In this document: one piece after another, positions 24,356-36,673 of the stretch
How the letters are laid out: each line of letters starts with the position of its first letter
How positions within the stretch are numbered: position 1 is the first letter of the stretch
Assembly (NCBI GenBank): GCA_040954595.2
Contig: CM082577.2
Location: forward strand, 16,430,001 to 16,494,000
DNA length: 64,000 bases
From: Balanoglossus misakiensis
Taxonomy: Eukaryota; Hemichordata
Direction: 5' to 3'
Position numbers and translations under genes: made by a program
Notes under the pieces: generated by a model
Databases searched by the model: none
What the model was told of the DNA's origin: nothing
The model's input: the letters and a program-made list of their open reading frames with translations, nothing else

Positions 24356-25980
24356 ATGAATATTCATGGCGTTATTTTCATTGTTGTTCCCATAAAGAAT
24401 GGAACGTTTCGCTGACTCTGTAAGTTTAAAATCGCTGCGAGAACCCAAAACTTTTTCATTCAAGTAATCCGTCGCCAATAGACAGCAAATTCATGCAAAT
24501 ACAGGAAATTTGGCTTAATGGTTTTTATTGTAAAGGATTGAAGCATGTTATCGTTGGTAAAAATGCGCCAAAAAGTGACAGCTCTAGAGGCTGTCAGCGT
24601 CGAAATGTCTATAGTGTAGATAATTTCTGGACATGGCGTAGACTAGTCCACTAGTCGCTTGGTGATTTTTAATTCTCAATACTTGTTCAGTGTGTTTTCG
24701 GTATTAATAAATAATTTCAATACTTTTTGCGTGCATGCTTGCCTTCAGCGTGTTTTTGGTAGTGAGGTGAGTTTCGAATTTGGGACTGAGCTTGTGGTTT
24801 CGGGTAGCGTCGTCTGGACAGTGCGGGACAAAGTGATCAATATAGCTGGGCGAAGTTGGCCGCCGTGTTTGCACCTAGTACCTTTACATACCAACGGTAT
24901 CGATAACCCACATTCCTTGTCAAATACCTGTTATCCTTCTTGCGTCAAAACCGAACTTCTCTGTTTTTCAGAAATGATTTCTTGGATGATCGTCTATGCT
25001 GCAAAATTTCTCCACGAAGGGCCGGTCCACTCAAACCACAGGCTTCATGGGACAACCTTGGAGGTAGAAGGGACAATAAAGCTGGTAGATTCACACCGTA
25101 CAACCTTGTGTTCTTACTCTTTGAATCCTTTCCAGTGTTATATTGTTTAGGCCAGCGGTTTCTTTGTTTGCGTGCATGGCCATAAAATATGTTATATAAC
25201 CGGGCTCTAATTCCACAGAACTGCACACTGCCTATCGATTGTAATTAGTAGCTCCGGTCACTCCACACACCGGGTCATGACTCAGTGTGGATAGTAGTAT
25301 TGACCAATCGGCGATTGCCATTGTGGATCAGTTGAAAAGCCTACTACATGTAAACTACATAAAGATGTCTGATTATTTGCATACTTACTGAAATAATACT
25401 TGACCGAAAACGAAACAAACAAACGCGACGAAGAACAGACCACTGTGAAGATCGAGAGCAGGTGACCAGCTAGCGTACATGCGCAAGTGAGACAGTTTTG
25501 AAAATTCGGCTATTTGCAATTTATATCTCAGCTCGTTTACATTTCAGAGTGGAACATTTATATATATAACACAGAGTATCAACGGGTCTCTGCTCCTGGC
25601 CGACAACTCATACTGCCGTTTTCTCACGTATTCCGCACAGACATGGTAGTAAATTTGCATACATATGAGGAATTTACCACAAACGAAACTTGCTACCGGT
25701 CCTCGTAAGTGCCGATTGGAAGGAAAATAGGTTTTAGCCGAACCGCGCCATAGATTTTATTTCCATGATTCCAGAAATCATAAATTTTATTTTTGGTGGC
25801 GGCTCGTGCATCTTCCCGTTATTTACTGCTTCGTTTTCGTTAACACGATTTTTACGGACTCAGAAACTTTGTACATTTCACAAGGCGAGAGCTACATTAG
25901 TACATTTAACCATGCTGGTTCAAGACCTTCTTTACTGGAATTTAATCAATATGCTCAGTATTGCGATTCAAGGACACCAC
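24356..25980. other. Intergenic repeats, no gene recognised
   Basis: Holds the dispersed repeat at 24635-24806. The remainder has open frames of 60-160 codons on both strands that lack domains or consistent splice sites, and I do not call them genes. Confidence 0.45.
24635..24806 (+). repeat. Dispersed repeat, also at 61706-61939 (inverted)
   Basis: GCGTAGACTAGTCCACTAGT through GTGGTTTCGGG matches the reverse complement of 61755-61938 over about 180 bp, with small deletions. Shared internal marks are TTTCAATACTTTTTGCGTGC and GGTAGTGAGG(T/C)GAGTTTCG. The copy near 61.8 kb is a clean insertion, so this is a mobile family. Confidence 0.8.
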
Positions 25981-25988
25981 TCAAAATC

Positions 25989-26230
25989 CCGCACGCTCGC
26001 TATGCATAGCGAGCGTATCTATGTTGACTTTATACCGGAAGTGCGGTAAGTGTGGTATATGAAAATAAGTCGCTCTCCTGAAATACCACTTTCTGTTTAT
26101 TTTTGGACAGATGCATTTAAAAGACTAGAAAACTACTGCAGTGCACATTCAAGAAATACTATTATAAACACCGTTTGTGAGTTGCACAGACATGATACAA
26201 GACCCGTCGCTCAAATACCGCACTTCCGGT
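25989..26230. repeat. Perfect palindrome plus 15-bp inverted repeat pair
   Basis: CGCTCGCTATGCATAGCGAG with its last bases (about 25993-26014) is a self-complementary 22-mer. Immediately right, ACCGGAAGTGCGGTA (26034-26048) recurs exactly inverted at 26216-26230, enclosing about 170 bp. Non-coding; may be termini of a small element. Confidence 0.65.
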
Positions 26231-26381
26231 CGCCTGATTCACAATGGGTGTATTACCAAGACGTGAATTGAAATCGCCACAGACAAAAATAGAATCAACA
26301 TCATTATCATATGAATACAATGACTCAACGGGTGTCAAAAAAGCATATGTGATCATCTCCAAAGAAACGTACTGTCGGACA

Positions 26382-26822
26382 AAACGTGTCCACACACACC
26401 GTGCTGGGACCATAGTCGGACCAGAGTCGACCACAAACCACCCCATTAGACTGGGACCAAAATTGTCCGGACAAGGGTCGGCCAGACCCGTTCACACCTG
26501 TTTTTTTGCTCGGCCACGTACCTTGCTAGGACAAGGGCCTAGCCTCTTTGGGTAATGTGAACGGCCTAATAGACTACACTGTTAGTGTCAATCGTGAAAG
26601 GTGTCAACCAGGACCAGAATCGGACAACTTGAAACGTGTCCACGCACACCAGGCTGGGACCAAAGTCGGACTAGAGTCAACCACAAACCACCCCATTCGA
26701 CTGGGACAAAAATTGTCCGGACAAGGGTCGGCCAGACCCGTTCACATCTGGGTTTTTTTGCTTGGCCACATACCTTGCTAGGACAAGGGCCTAGCCTTTT
26801 TGAGTAATGTGAACGGCCTAAT
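26382..26822 (+). repeat. Two-copy tandem repeat, period 250 bp
   Basis: 26382-26570 and 26632-26822 are about 90% identical: AAACGTGTCCAC... through ...AATGTGAACGGCCTAAT. Open frames run through both copies in the same direction (for example GTKVGLESTTNHPIRLG), but they differ in frame and carry no known domain. I treat the unit as non-coding. Confidence 0.8.
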
Positions 26823-28767
26823 CGTGTTCACAAACTGCAACATGCAGTCACAATCAGGCATCGGTAAGGCGTTCATGTATACCTATCCGTATAAATGTCT
26901 TGAACATGGGCAGTGTCTTGTAACATACTGTTGCTACGACAGCATTGTATTCTCCTCATCCTTTACACCGTAGGCACACATAGAAAAGTAAACTGAATTT
27001 TTATGATTGATTTGTGTATCACAGTGTTATGTTTTTCTGAGATCTTGGTTGGTGCAAGATGAGTTTGTAGTGATCAACATTGTGTAATTTGGCTCGGGTC
27101 TCTGTACTTTCATATTTTGTCAATGTTGAGTTTTATCCGGTCAATAATAAAACATGCTATTGTTTCCCCAAATATACCTTACTTAATTGTTTCTCTGTCT
27201 CATGTGTGATACTCATCCACGTTATTGAACTTGATACTGGAATCAGTTTTCTGTCTACAGATAAAACTTGGTAAAGCAACTGCCAATCTTCTTATAGCCT
27301 CTAGAGCTGCCACTTTTTGCATTATTTCCATGACTTTATTTTCCAACTTCAATTGGTCTATCAAAATAAGGTTATATTCATGGATGAAAAAAGTTTGCCT
27401 AGTCCTAGTGTTTATTACGATTCATCCTTTGAAAATATTCATATTTGAAAATACATTGGTGTTGGCATTCATATTATATAACATTTTGAAATAAAGTTTG
27501 CGCATAGATGAGACTGGAATATACTGATAGCCGTTGTGCGCATTATTACATGCCGGCATGGATCAATGTGAGTGCAAAATCAATGCATAATTTATTCGAA
27601 TAGGCAACATCCGGGAATGTAGAGGACCGATTTCCAAGGCTATCATGTCTCATCAAACCGGCCTGGTGAGTCATGTAATAAAAACTACTATTGTCAAAAT
27701 ACATGGTGTATGCATTCAGGCAATAATATCTAAAACAGATGCCTATCCACTGATACTACTAGTGGGCAATGGTTTCATTTGTGTATTTCGCTATAAGAAT
27801 TTTGTGTTCTGCCGGTCGAGGCGACATCTTTTGCATTCGTTTAGTAGCATCTACAACACGTTGACGTCTTTTTCCAATAATATAGGTCTTCCGCCACAAA
27901 ACGCCCCTTTCAGATTAAATTAAGGGGGCACTGCGCATCGCAAAATTCTCCAAAATTATAGTTTACAATGATATTTCATTTTTTCCGATAAACATAAAGA
28001 CACAACCAGGTCGGCAATGTCGCGCTGGCAGAAATCATGATGTAAACCGGAAGTTCAGTTTTGACATTTGATATTTTGCAGACCAAAGCGCAGAATAATG
28101 GACAAAACTTAGAATTAATCGAGAGACGCGATTTACCTTAAATAAAGAATTATGTTATTATCATAATCGTAATAATAATGGTATCATTTTTAGTCACAAA
28201 GAATAATTGTAAGGTTTGTTTTCCCGAATACACATTTAGAAGTCGGTTTTCTCAAGCGCTAGACTGCGCATACGCTCTCTTGAGACGCGCGATCATTTCG
28301 TTGTTTGACCATAAGGCCAAAATAAAAAATTATGTGCTGTTCCGATTACCCGTCCTACCCTAATTTTAACCCGCCTATCCTAAACGCTTTAGAGCTTCGT
28401 TAATCCGGAAGTAAAAAAAAGATGTGTCACTAACATGGTTGTCACTAACATATACCACTACAAAACAGTCTACAAACTTCTCCATATCTGATTATCTCGA
28501 GATGTGATATTAGGTGAATATGGTTAAGACAACATTTCCCATTATAAACCCAAATCTCCAAGTCGCACCACGGTCGCGCGGATACGCTCCATGACAACTT
28601 TCCCCCACACAGATTTAGACGTGGTGGCTGTTGTTACCAATCTATTATTATGAGGTTATTACGAAAATGCCGCAAAGTATGCACGAGGACATGCGCTAAT
28701 GTCTGAATTTGGAGTCCACCAGTTACAGATGCGTTTACGGAAAAAACAATAGGATTGTAGGATAGAG
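26823..28767. other. Intergenic; fragments of three repeat families
   Basis: No gene recognised. Includes a diverged copy (about 28135-28290) of the AAATAAAGAATTAT repeat that starts each duplicated unit at 57.8 and 59.4 kb. Also present are a one-ended copy of the AGGCCAAAAT element (28313-28430) and one arm of the 130-bp hairpin family (28651-28704). Confidence 0.55.
28313..28430 (+). mobile_element. Solo end of the AGGCCAAAAT element
   Basis: Matches 20179-20300 through TGCTGTTCCGATTACCCG and TAATTTTAACCCGCC. No inverted partner nearby, so a truncated copy. Confidence 0.7.
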
Positions 28768-29399
28768 TGTTTGGTGGCGTGGTCAACTCACAATGATCAT
28801 ATCTCAAACTCGTCAGCTCCTCGAGTTTATCGATTCATTTCTGTTGGGGTCAGGCAGGGACGTATCCTAAGCCCTACATTTTTCAGTTGCTTTATGTACA
28901 TGACAGCTGGTATTATGGGTGTTCATCTTACCAAGAATTGTATGATTTTTTCTGTCTTTTATATACGCAGATGATGTCGTCATTTTTGCTGATTGTAACA
29001 CAAAAGCAGTTGAAGATGAGTACCACTTTCTAGTAATATGTCCATTGTATAACAATTTCAGAGTACGATACTTACCGGCGGATCTGTTTTTAGAGCCAAA
29101 CTTTCATAAGTTTATCAATGTAATGAACACAAATGGTTCAGATACCACATTCAGACTTTGTAATTGGGTACATAGAGCAGTCAAGCTCAGAGAAAGAGCC
29201 GATGAAAATGTCTAATATTTTCACTACAGATTTGTGTATTTTCCCACTGTACTTTACTTCCGCATATTGTTTTCATATTCACGAGGTATATGTAATATTT
29301 GTAGTGATGAAGTGATAGAAACACTCAATGTACCCCCCCCCCCCTTTGCACATGGGCCGGAGGCCTTGAAATGCAAATAAAAATATTATTATTATAAAA
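28768..29399 (+). pseudogene. Non-LTR retrotransposon (LINE) remnant
   Basis: Reading across frames gives reverse-transcriptase pieces: GVRQGRILSPTFFSCFMY (family motif GVRQGCxLSPxLF) at about 28843-28895 and YADDVVIFAD at 28962-28991. A sequence abutting the latter reads VEDEYHFLVICPLYNNFRVR, typical of the C-terminal end of animal LINE polyproteins. A large internal part between the YADD box and the C-terminus is deleted. The copy ends with GGCCTTGAAATGCAAATAAA and an (ATT)n tail at about 29370-29395, as expected for target-primed 3' ends. It is 5' truncated and dead. Confidence 0.8.
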
Positions 29400-29669
29400 A
29401 GTCACATGTCTAATCGGTGCAATTTAATTGGTTCGAACAGAAATATGTTGGAGTCAGATAGAAGAACACACCACCTACAATGTCCCAATATTATACGTAA
29501 CATTTGTATTTCATTTGGGACCTAACTTTGTGTCCTAAACCCCTGCGTCGCTCACTGTTATTGGTAGCTCTAATGTCCGTATTACCTATTTCCTTTCAAT
29601 CACTGGCTGCCGCTAGGTCCCTACGTCTTACTACTACATGTATTTACTGTTCCGAATACAATTTAAAGT
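29400..29669. other. Non-coding stretch up to a duplication breakpoint
   Basis: No gene seen. At base 29670 the sequence abruptly becomes homologous to lectin-GPS exon 10 (46073), so this is the left breakpoint of the duplicated block. Confidence 0.6.
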
Positions 29670-31236
29670 GAAGGAGTCACTCACTATGCATTGACAGTCA
29701 CGGTAATCTTCACATATGAAGTTCACTGATCATTGCATGTTTTCTGATCTAGTCTTTAACATAACCATTTGATGATCTACATGTATCATTATTGAATGAT
29801 AAATGATTTGCGTCACCCTGACTGTTACTTAGGTATCGCTTCCGCCTGAGATTGTCGTAGATCTTTGTAAACATTTCAACAGGGCAAAACTTAAATATGT
29901 ATGACATGTCTTTCGCAGGAATGGATATGCAATTTGCGCGTACCAGCGTTCTGCTTTAAAATCAATTTCCTCGCCAACATTTACAGTGGACATGGTCATA
30001 AATTCCGATTTATCTATAGTTGTTTGACCTATAAGTTAAGACACTCTGAAAAGGGTATATAAGACATTGGTGCTATTTCAAACACAGTGTTAACTTTTAC
30101 CTCACAACTTTCATTATGTGAACTTTATCTCAATTTCTCATTTTTACGTGTTGTATGCGCTATCGGCCTATTCTGCATTTCAAATCATCGTGACTACTAC
30201 AGCATACGTGTCACTGGAAAGACTTGACGCCGTCGGTGGCTACATTGGTTTCCATTATGTAACTGAGTTGGTATTTGCAGGGTGTACAACATCCATATTT
30301 CTACCAGAAGCAAAGATCACCAGTGGTAAATTGTGTTTTTTGCTGTTTGAGGTTCATTGTAGTAATATAGAGTTGCCATTTTTTTAAATATTGTTTTCGT
30401 GATTATACTATCCAACTTAGATTGGTCCATCAGAATTTGCTTACTGATAGTTATACATTTACATCTTGTCGATGCCCGAGTGTGACTGTATGTTGCAATT
30501 TGAACAAGTGATATATGAAAGGGCGCCGAAGCAGTTTAATCGGCCTCCATACAAAACACGTGGTATGCGTTCTGTATTTCTTTTGCCTTTAATAATAATT
30601 ATAAGACAAAGGTTTATGAATTTCATTTTCTGGGTGCACACTACCTGAAAGACACTTCAATTGATGTGGTAACCGAAGTTCGCATTTGTTTTTTTCTCTA
30701 CAGCCAATAGGGTTGACATCAAGGTTCTCACTACTCAACACAGATGTAGCTACTTTGATGAGAATAATTGACAGAATGATGGTTGTAAGGTATACAAATT
30801 AATATCTTTTAAATTGTGCAAAAAAGAAATGCTCTATGTACTGGCAATTGATGAAACTAATAAATACAAGTGGCAATCAATGTGATTTTAGTGGATACTG
30901 TAGATACATATGCAACAAAAACTAAAAAAATCTGAATTTGCTGCACCTTAGGATTGGTGCTGACACGTGGAAAATACTGTAAACGTAATTAGCACTTTAT
31001 GTAAGTGAGGACGCTTTTCCATTATACATCGTAGCTGGGACGTAAACCAAGTGTTTGATCTTGTTTCACTTGCAGAGAAACGCCCACTGCTGTGTCAGTA
31101 TGTATTTTTTCTGCTTGTTGTCTTGCAGGTGTCACCAAAATCCGACTTCAATTCTACCCTGTGTCTGTGTAATCACCTGACTGTTTTCAGTGCAATGGTT
31201 GGAGTTGTTGAATCTGATGGACGATGCCACGTTTAG
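29670..31236 (+). pseudogene. Lectin-GPS gene tail, copy 1 (pseudogene)
   Basis: Unprocessed copy of exons 10-13 of the gene at 40391-52099. Exon 10 is cut at 29670 and keeps only its last 33 bases (to 29702). The exon 11 match starts at 30157. There the acceptor AG has become AT, an in-frame 24-bp block (VEASVPVF region) is deleted, and the 3' end diverges after about 30323. Exon 12 (30704-30789) has a TGA where the intact gene has the tryptophan of the GPS (NNW). Exon 13 (31129-31236) is intact and carries CLCNHLTVF. Introns match too, so this arose by DNA duplication. Three independent lesions make a functional product unlikely. Confidence 0.88.
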
Positions 31237-32562
31237 CACAGGGGCGTCCGTTTGATCTACAGAAGTGACAAAATAAGCTTTTGAGGACGAGTTCTAAACA
31301 AATGCTGTACCATTCAAAATATTATCGTGTTTCTTTTAGACTTTATGAAGCAAGAAGTGTTCATATAGCCGTTTTGGAAAACGTTTTTGTTGATAATGCA
31401 TTAAATGTGAAAAGCATAGATGTACATTTAGCGAGAGTTGCATGCCAATATACTTGTCCGAAAGAGAAGCGTTTGGATGAGAATTTGATGTACCCCTCGA
31501 CTACCACCAGACAGGTAACTTGAAATACCAAACAAACTACATATCCTTATTACGTTTCGCCGGAATTATCGGGCATGCAAGGAACAATGTGTATAGCAAT
31601 TAGATATGGTGCCGGAAATTTTCGGCACTCTGTAGTAAAGGGTTTAAAAGAATTGCATTTTGTTAGGTTGCGTGCGTCTATGATTTATTTTGTTTATATA
31701 ATACAATGTAATATATACATTTCTTTATAATCTACCAGGATATGATACATACATACATACATATATATGGATCAATATTTCTGTTTTTTTTTAATGACCA
31801 GTACCGTCACTTTCCATCGTAATAACTAGTAATATCACTTGTCGTTAATTAGTGGGTTTTTAGTATTCTGTAACTTTAAAACAAATTGTATGTATTTGCC
31901 TTGGATTGCTCTGGATAATTCTGGTTGACATTAAAGCGTACACTTAAAGGTATACGGTCACCTCCAATTTACATATCGCCATATATAGTTGAAATGGCGT
32001 ATTTGAGTGTTCTAAAGAACACTTTATTTTCGCGTGTGCCACCCACTGAAAATCTGTGATTGGTTAGATCTCGATTTACCATGGTAACTGTGGCTAAATT
32101 TGTATAGGTGACCGTATACCTTTAATGTGTAGTATGTATGTATGGCGCCTTATTCCCACGAAAGTCCAAAGGGCTCTGGCGATAGCAATTCAGGTCACTG
32201 ATATTGAGCAACACCCTGCTCATTATTCAGTTAATACATAGTAGATCATGGTGAGCTGTGACCTGAGTTGCTAGTTGTTTGAGTCCTTTGACACGCAAAT
32301 AGAAATTCAAAACTGAAGACCAAGTGAGCAAAGCGAAATATTCCCCACACAAGTCTAGATTCTAGACTAGCATGTCATAGGCCCTATGCATTCAAGGTCT
32401 CGCTGCACTATCATGATCATGGCTATTGTTCCATGATGACGCTATATAGGTCACTCCTGAGGTCGCCTTCATTCTATCACCTGATCTCTACGCCACTGTG
32501 AGGTCACGGTGATCAAGTTTAATATTTCGTGATCGGCGCTGGTGTTAGGTTGAAATTTCCGA
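31237..32562. other. Duplicated 3' flank and P450 upstream region
   Basis: Bases up to about 32165 match the 3' flank of the intact lectin-GPS gene (52100-52560), interrupted here by the MITE at 31944-32125. The rest, to the P450 start codon, shows no TATA box or recognisable element. Confidence 0.6.
31944..32125. mobile_element. MITE with perfect 20-bp terminal repeats and a visible empty site
   Basis: TTAAAGGTATACGGTCACCT at 31944-31963 is exactly inverted at 32106-32125. The homologous flank at about 52517-52527 reads CACTTACTGTG without the element, so this is a real insertion after the duplication. The simplest reading is a TA target duplication with ends AAGGTATACGG, i.e. Tc1/mariner type. 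Confidence 0.9.
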
Positions 32563-35500
32563 ATGACACATTCACCAAGACTTGCTTTGGCCGTCAGACG
32601 GTGGTCAAGAGTGGCGCCGTTCTCTCAAACAAGCAGAAACGCGGGTACGACAGACGAGGCCAATGCGAATGGCGGCGTCAAGCCGTTTGAGGACATCCCC
32701 CGTCCAAGGAACAAACTCCTCTCGTACATCGATATCTTCCGCAAGGGTGGGCTGTCACGACTGGACGAGTACTTCAAGTGGCGCCGTGAGACCTTTGGTC
32801 CAATCTGGAGGGAAAATTTCGGGATAGTCAATTGTGTTGTCGTTGCAGATCCAGTCGCCGCAAAAGCCGTCACTCATGCTGAAGGCAAATATCCGCGTCG
32901 TGTTCCTGTGGAACCGTGGCTACTCTATCGGAAAATGGGAGGGTATTCGCTTGGCGTGTTTCTGACGTAAGTAGCTGTGTGTTACCGCCAGTAGAAAAGT
33001 TTGTGCGTGTTTCGCACCAGCTCTGACCAAAATGTAGCTGGGCGCCGGTGATACTGAGGCAAATTGAGCAACCTCTCTGTCTCTGCCCATTTGCTATGTT
33101 TACATTCTAGGTTGACCTTTGGTCTCTACATAGCACGGAATCGCAGTCTCTCTATAGGGACTTTGACAGAATTTATTGTTACGACTCCTTTAACCCTTTC
33201 ACCCCAGTTGCCTCTATAAAAGACCTACCTCAACCTAGTCTGGTCCCCTGCCCCATTCCCACCGCTGGCTGCGCTACTCTAAAAGGAGAGGGGTCAGGTA
33301 TGGGCCGACATCATGGTCAAAAACCTGGCCGGCATATTATAATGAAACAAAGACCACGTGATCATAAGCAAGATGGACGCCCCCAATGTCCGTACGCCAA
33401 TAAGAGCCATATTTACAATAGCCCGAATAGGAAACACGGACACAGTGTTTCTTTTTTTAACTGTGGTGAGCAGCAAAATCGATGGTCAGTGTATTACTAA
33501 TGTGCAGCTCAAACCGTTTTCATTGTAAAACAGTGAAGGGGAAGACTGGCAACGCCATCGCAGTGTACTAAACAGACCATTGCTCCGCCGCAAAGAAGTT
33601 GCTGCTCAGACGAGTACATTGAATGATGTCGCCGATGATTTCGTGGCGAAGATCCGCCGTGTGCATTTAAGTCCAGCTAAAGCCACCACCGACTTAGATG
33701 ACGACTTATGCCGCTGGTCTATGGAAGGTACAGAAAATCTGTTGAACATGTTCACGTTAAAAATAAATCAGACTTTGCACATTTGTCATCAATCTTATGA
33801 AATGATGTTTTTATCAGAGATAACCGTCTATGATGTCATATGATTACATTTCCGTATGATTTATGTGTGATGCTATATATTGAAGATAAAATAGTAAACA
33901 ATGAGTCTCATTCAGTCATTGCCGTTCGTAGTGGGGAGATGGGGGCAGCAAATATACGAATACATACAGCCCACCTGTATATTTATGCAAATGGCTAAGC
34001 AAGCATATGTTAATAGGAATCTACAGTCAAACCTGTCTATAGTGGCCTGTCAATAGCCTTCCCTTAACTGGCCTTTATAGACAGGTGGCATTTATATACA
34101 TTTACATGTCCATTTATGCACATGTAAATTGCACAGGGACTGTAACAAAGTTAGAGATGGTCTATAGAGGTTACCACTAACACAGGTTTGACGGTATCAC
34201 GTTTGATCTCATAAGAGCACAGTGTTTTAGCCGTGCAATTCTCTCTACCTTAAAAAGGGATTTGCTACCTAGGTGAGTGATACAAATCTCAAATGGTCGA
34301 CACAATTTCAAGATGGCCGATTTTTGCCATGTTTAAGAAAGGGGAGTTCATAAGTTAGTTATATTCTGTCATTCTGATACTTTGTAACAGAAAAAAAATG
34401 AAAATTGTGAAAATAGCAGAAATGTTTGACCAAAGGAAGTCATGAAATACACTAAACATGTCATTTCTTCTATCTCTTCTTACTACATTCATTTGTCGAC
34501 TTTTTACTCATAATGCAATTATTCTAATGTGCTTTGACCTCCTAGCACAAAGTGGAAACCTATTAAAGGCAACCAGAATTGATTTGTTATTTTCATTCGA
34601 AACAGGAATGGCAGCAACTCTCTTTGAAAAACGACTTGGATTGCTAGACGACACAGTGGATCCGCAATCAGAAGAATTTATCAAAGCATCCAAAGATTTT
34701 TTCGAATACTCTTCAGCTCTAGTCTTCTTACCTTTGAAAATACAAGTGAAGTTGAACCTGCCGGCATGGAAAGGACTGAGACGTGCCGCAAAAACGCTTT
34801 TCGACATAAGTAAGATTTTGCTTTCTTTAATGTAGAAATATGGCCTATGTGTATATCTGAAACTATTCTGTATGTGAATTTTATGAGCTTATTACGAAAA
34901 TACCACAAAGTATGCACGAGGACATTAGCGCCGCGTATCGCCTAATGTCCGAGATCATACTTTGCGGTATTTTCGTAATAACCTTATTAATATACATCTT
35001 ACCTCTCAGTTTGTTCTTGTGTTGCATATTACTTGGCTTTCAAACGCTGGTACGGTCGATCGTAACCGCTCTGCTGAAACACAGTACACAGTGAACAGCC
35101 ATCTTCCTTTATTATTTACATTAGAGTGGGGTTTTCATGAAACCGTCAGCATAACAGTGCATACCTGTACACGGCGTGTTGGGGCGCCTTGAAACTTAAG
35201 GCATATTTAACACGCATTCCGTACGTACCGTTCCGTACGTACCGTTCCGTACGGCTTTTTAGTGCACGCTAAATTCTATTGTTCTCGGTGCCAGATATAT
35301 AATAATTTTTATTTTTATATAATTCTTTATTTAATAAGCCGAATGTCATATAAGAGAAACAGTTGCTGGGAATGAAATATCGAACAATTCTTCAAAGGCC
35401 GACGATGATGGACATAAACGTGAAATCATACCATATTTGTACGCATCTGGAAAACTTTCTGATGGAGAAATATTGGCCAATGCTACAGAGCTGTTTGGTG

Positions 35501-35601
35501 CATCAGTTGATACAGTATGTATGTATGTATGTATGTATGTATGTATGTATGTATGTATGTATGTATGTATGTATGTATGTATGTATGTATGTATGTATGT
35601 A

Positions 35602-35661
<60 letters not shown>

Positions 35662-36640
35662 TGCGTGCGTGTGTGTGTGTATGTATGTATGTATGTACGT
35701 ACGTACACGTACGTACGTACGCACGCACGCACGCACGCAAGCACGCACGAACGCACGCACGAACGTACGTATGTATGTATGTAAAATAATAAAAACGGAG
35801 GAAGGAACTAGTTATCGATGAAGCTAATCTCTACAGCATTAACCCGTTTCTCGTACCGTGCAATGGAATGCAACTTTTTTGCTGCCTTTTTTTTAAACAG
35901 ACATCAACCACTATGAAATGGACATTAGATTTGCTGGCCTGGAACAAGGATGCTCAGGAAAGTCTATATCGTGAGGTCAGTGCTGTTGTGCCAAAAGGAC
36001 AGGCAGTTACCCAGGAACATTTGAAAGAATTGCACTATCTGAAGGCCGTCATTCGCGAAAGTATGAGGTATTGTTGTATTAATTGTAATAATAATGACCA
36101 TACTATTACGTCATATGTTTTTTTTCAGAATAGATATCACCTTCATTTTGACTGTATAAACTTTATTGTAATTAAGAGAGAAGGTTTGATCGAAAATAGC
36201 CTTCAGTCACCTTAGCAGAAGTAATTGATTCCTTGATTTTAACAGTAAGCTAATATAATGAATTGTAATTAAAACTTCAAAAACTTGAATACTTGATAAT
36301 TTCTACATACTTTAATTGTGAATATTCATCCTCACCTGTACCATCACATTTCACAGACTCTATCCTGCCGTGAATGGTTTCTTTCGTATTCTCGCATCTG
36401 ATGCTGTTCTGTGTGGATACCATGTGCCTGCAGGGGTGAGTTGTTGTATGGGTTGTCAGTATTTGCTTCCTTCCTTTAACCTGTGAAATAATTACAATGT
36501 TAATAGCAACATACTAAACAGACTGCAATTACGTAATTGGTCACCCATCTCCCATACACTGAAGACATAGGAAGTTTGTAATTTACACATGCATGCATTC
36601 ATTCATTCATTCATTCATTCATACATTCATACATTCATAC

Positions 36641-36673
<33 letters not shown>

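Noticed and set aside
24659-25226. Overlapping frames of 80-160 codons on both strands
   Set aside because: The left part is a dispersed repeat also found at 61.7 kb; the rest lacks domains and splice structure.
26382-26822. CRISPR-like repeat array
   Set aside because: Only two units of about 190 bp in an animal genome; no short regular repeats or spacers.
35346-35821. Long open frames with Tyr-Val-Cys-Met or Thr-His-Ile periodicity
   Set aside because: They are translations of the tetranucleotide microsatellite; the real P450 exon 4 ends at 35514 in a different frame.
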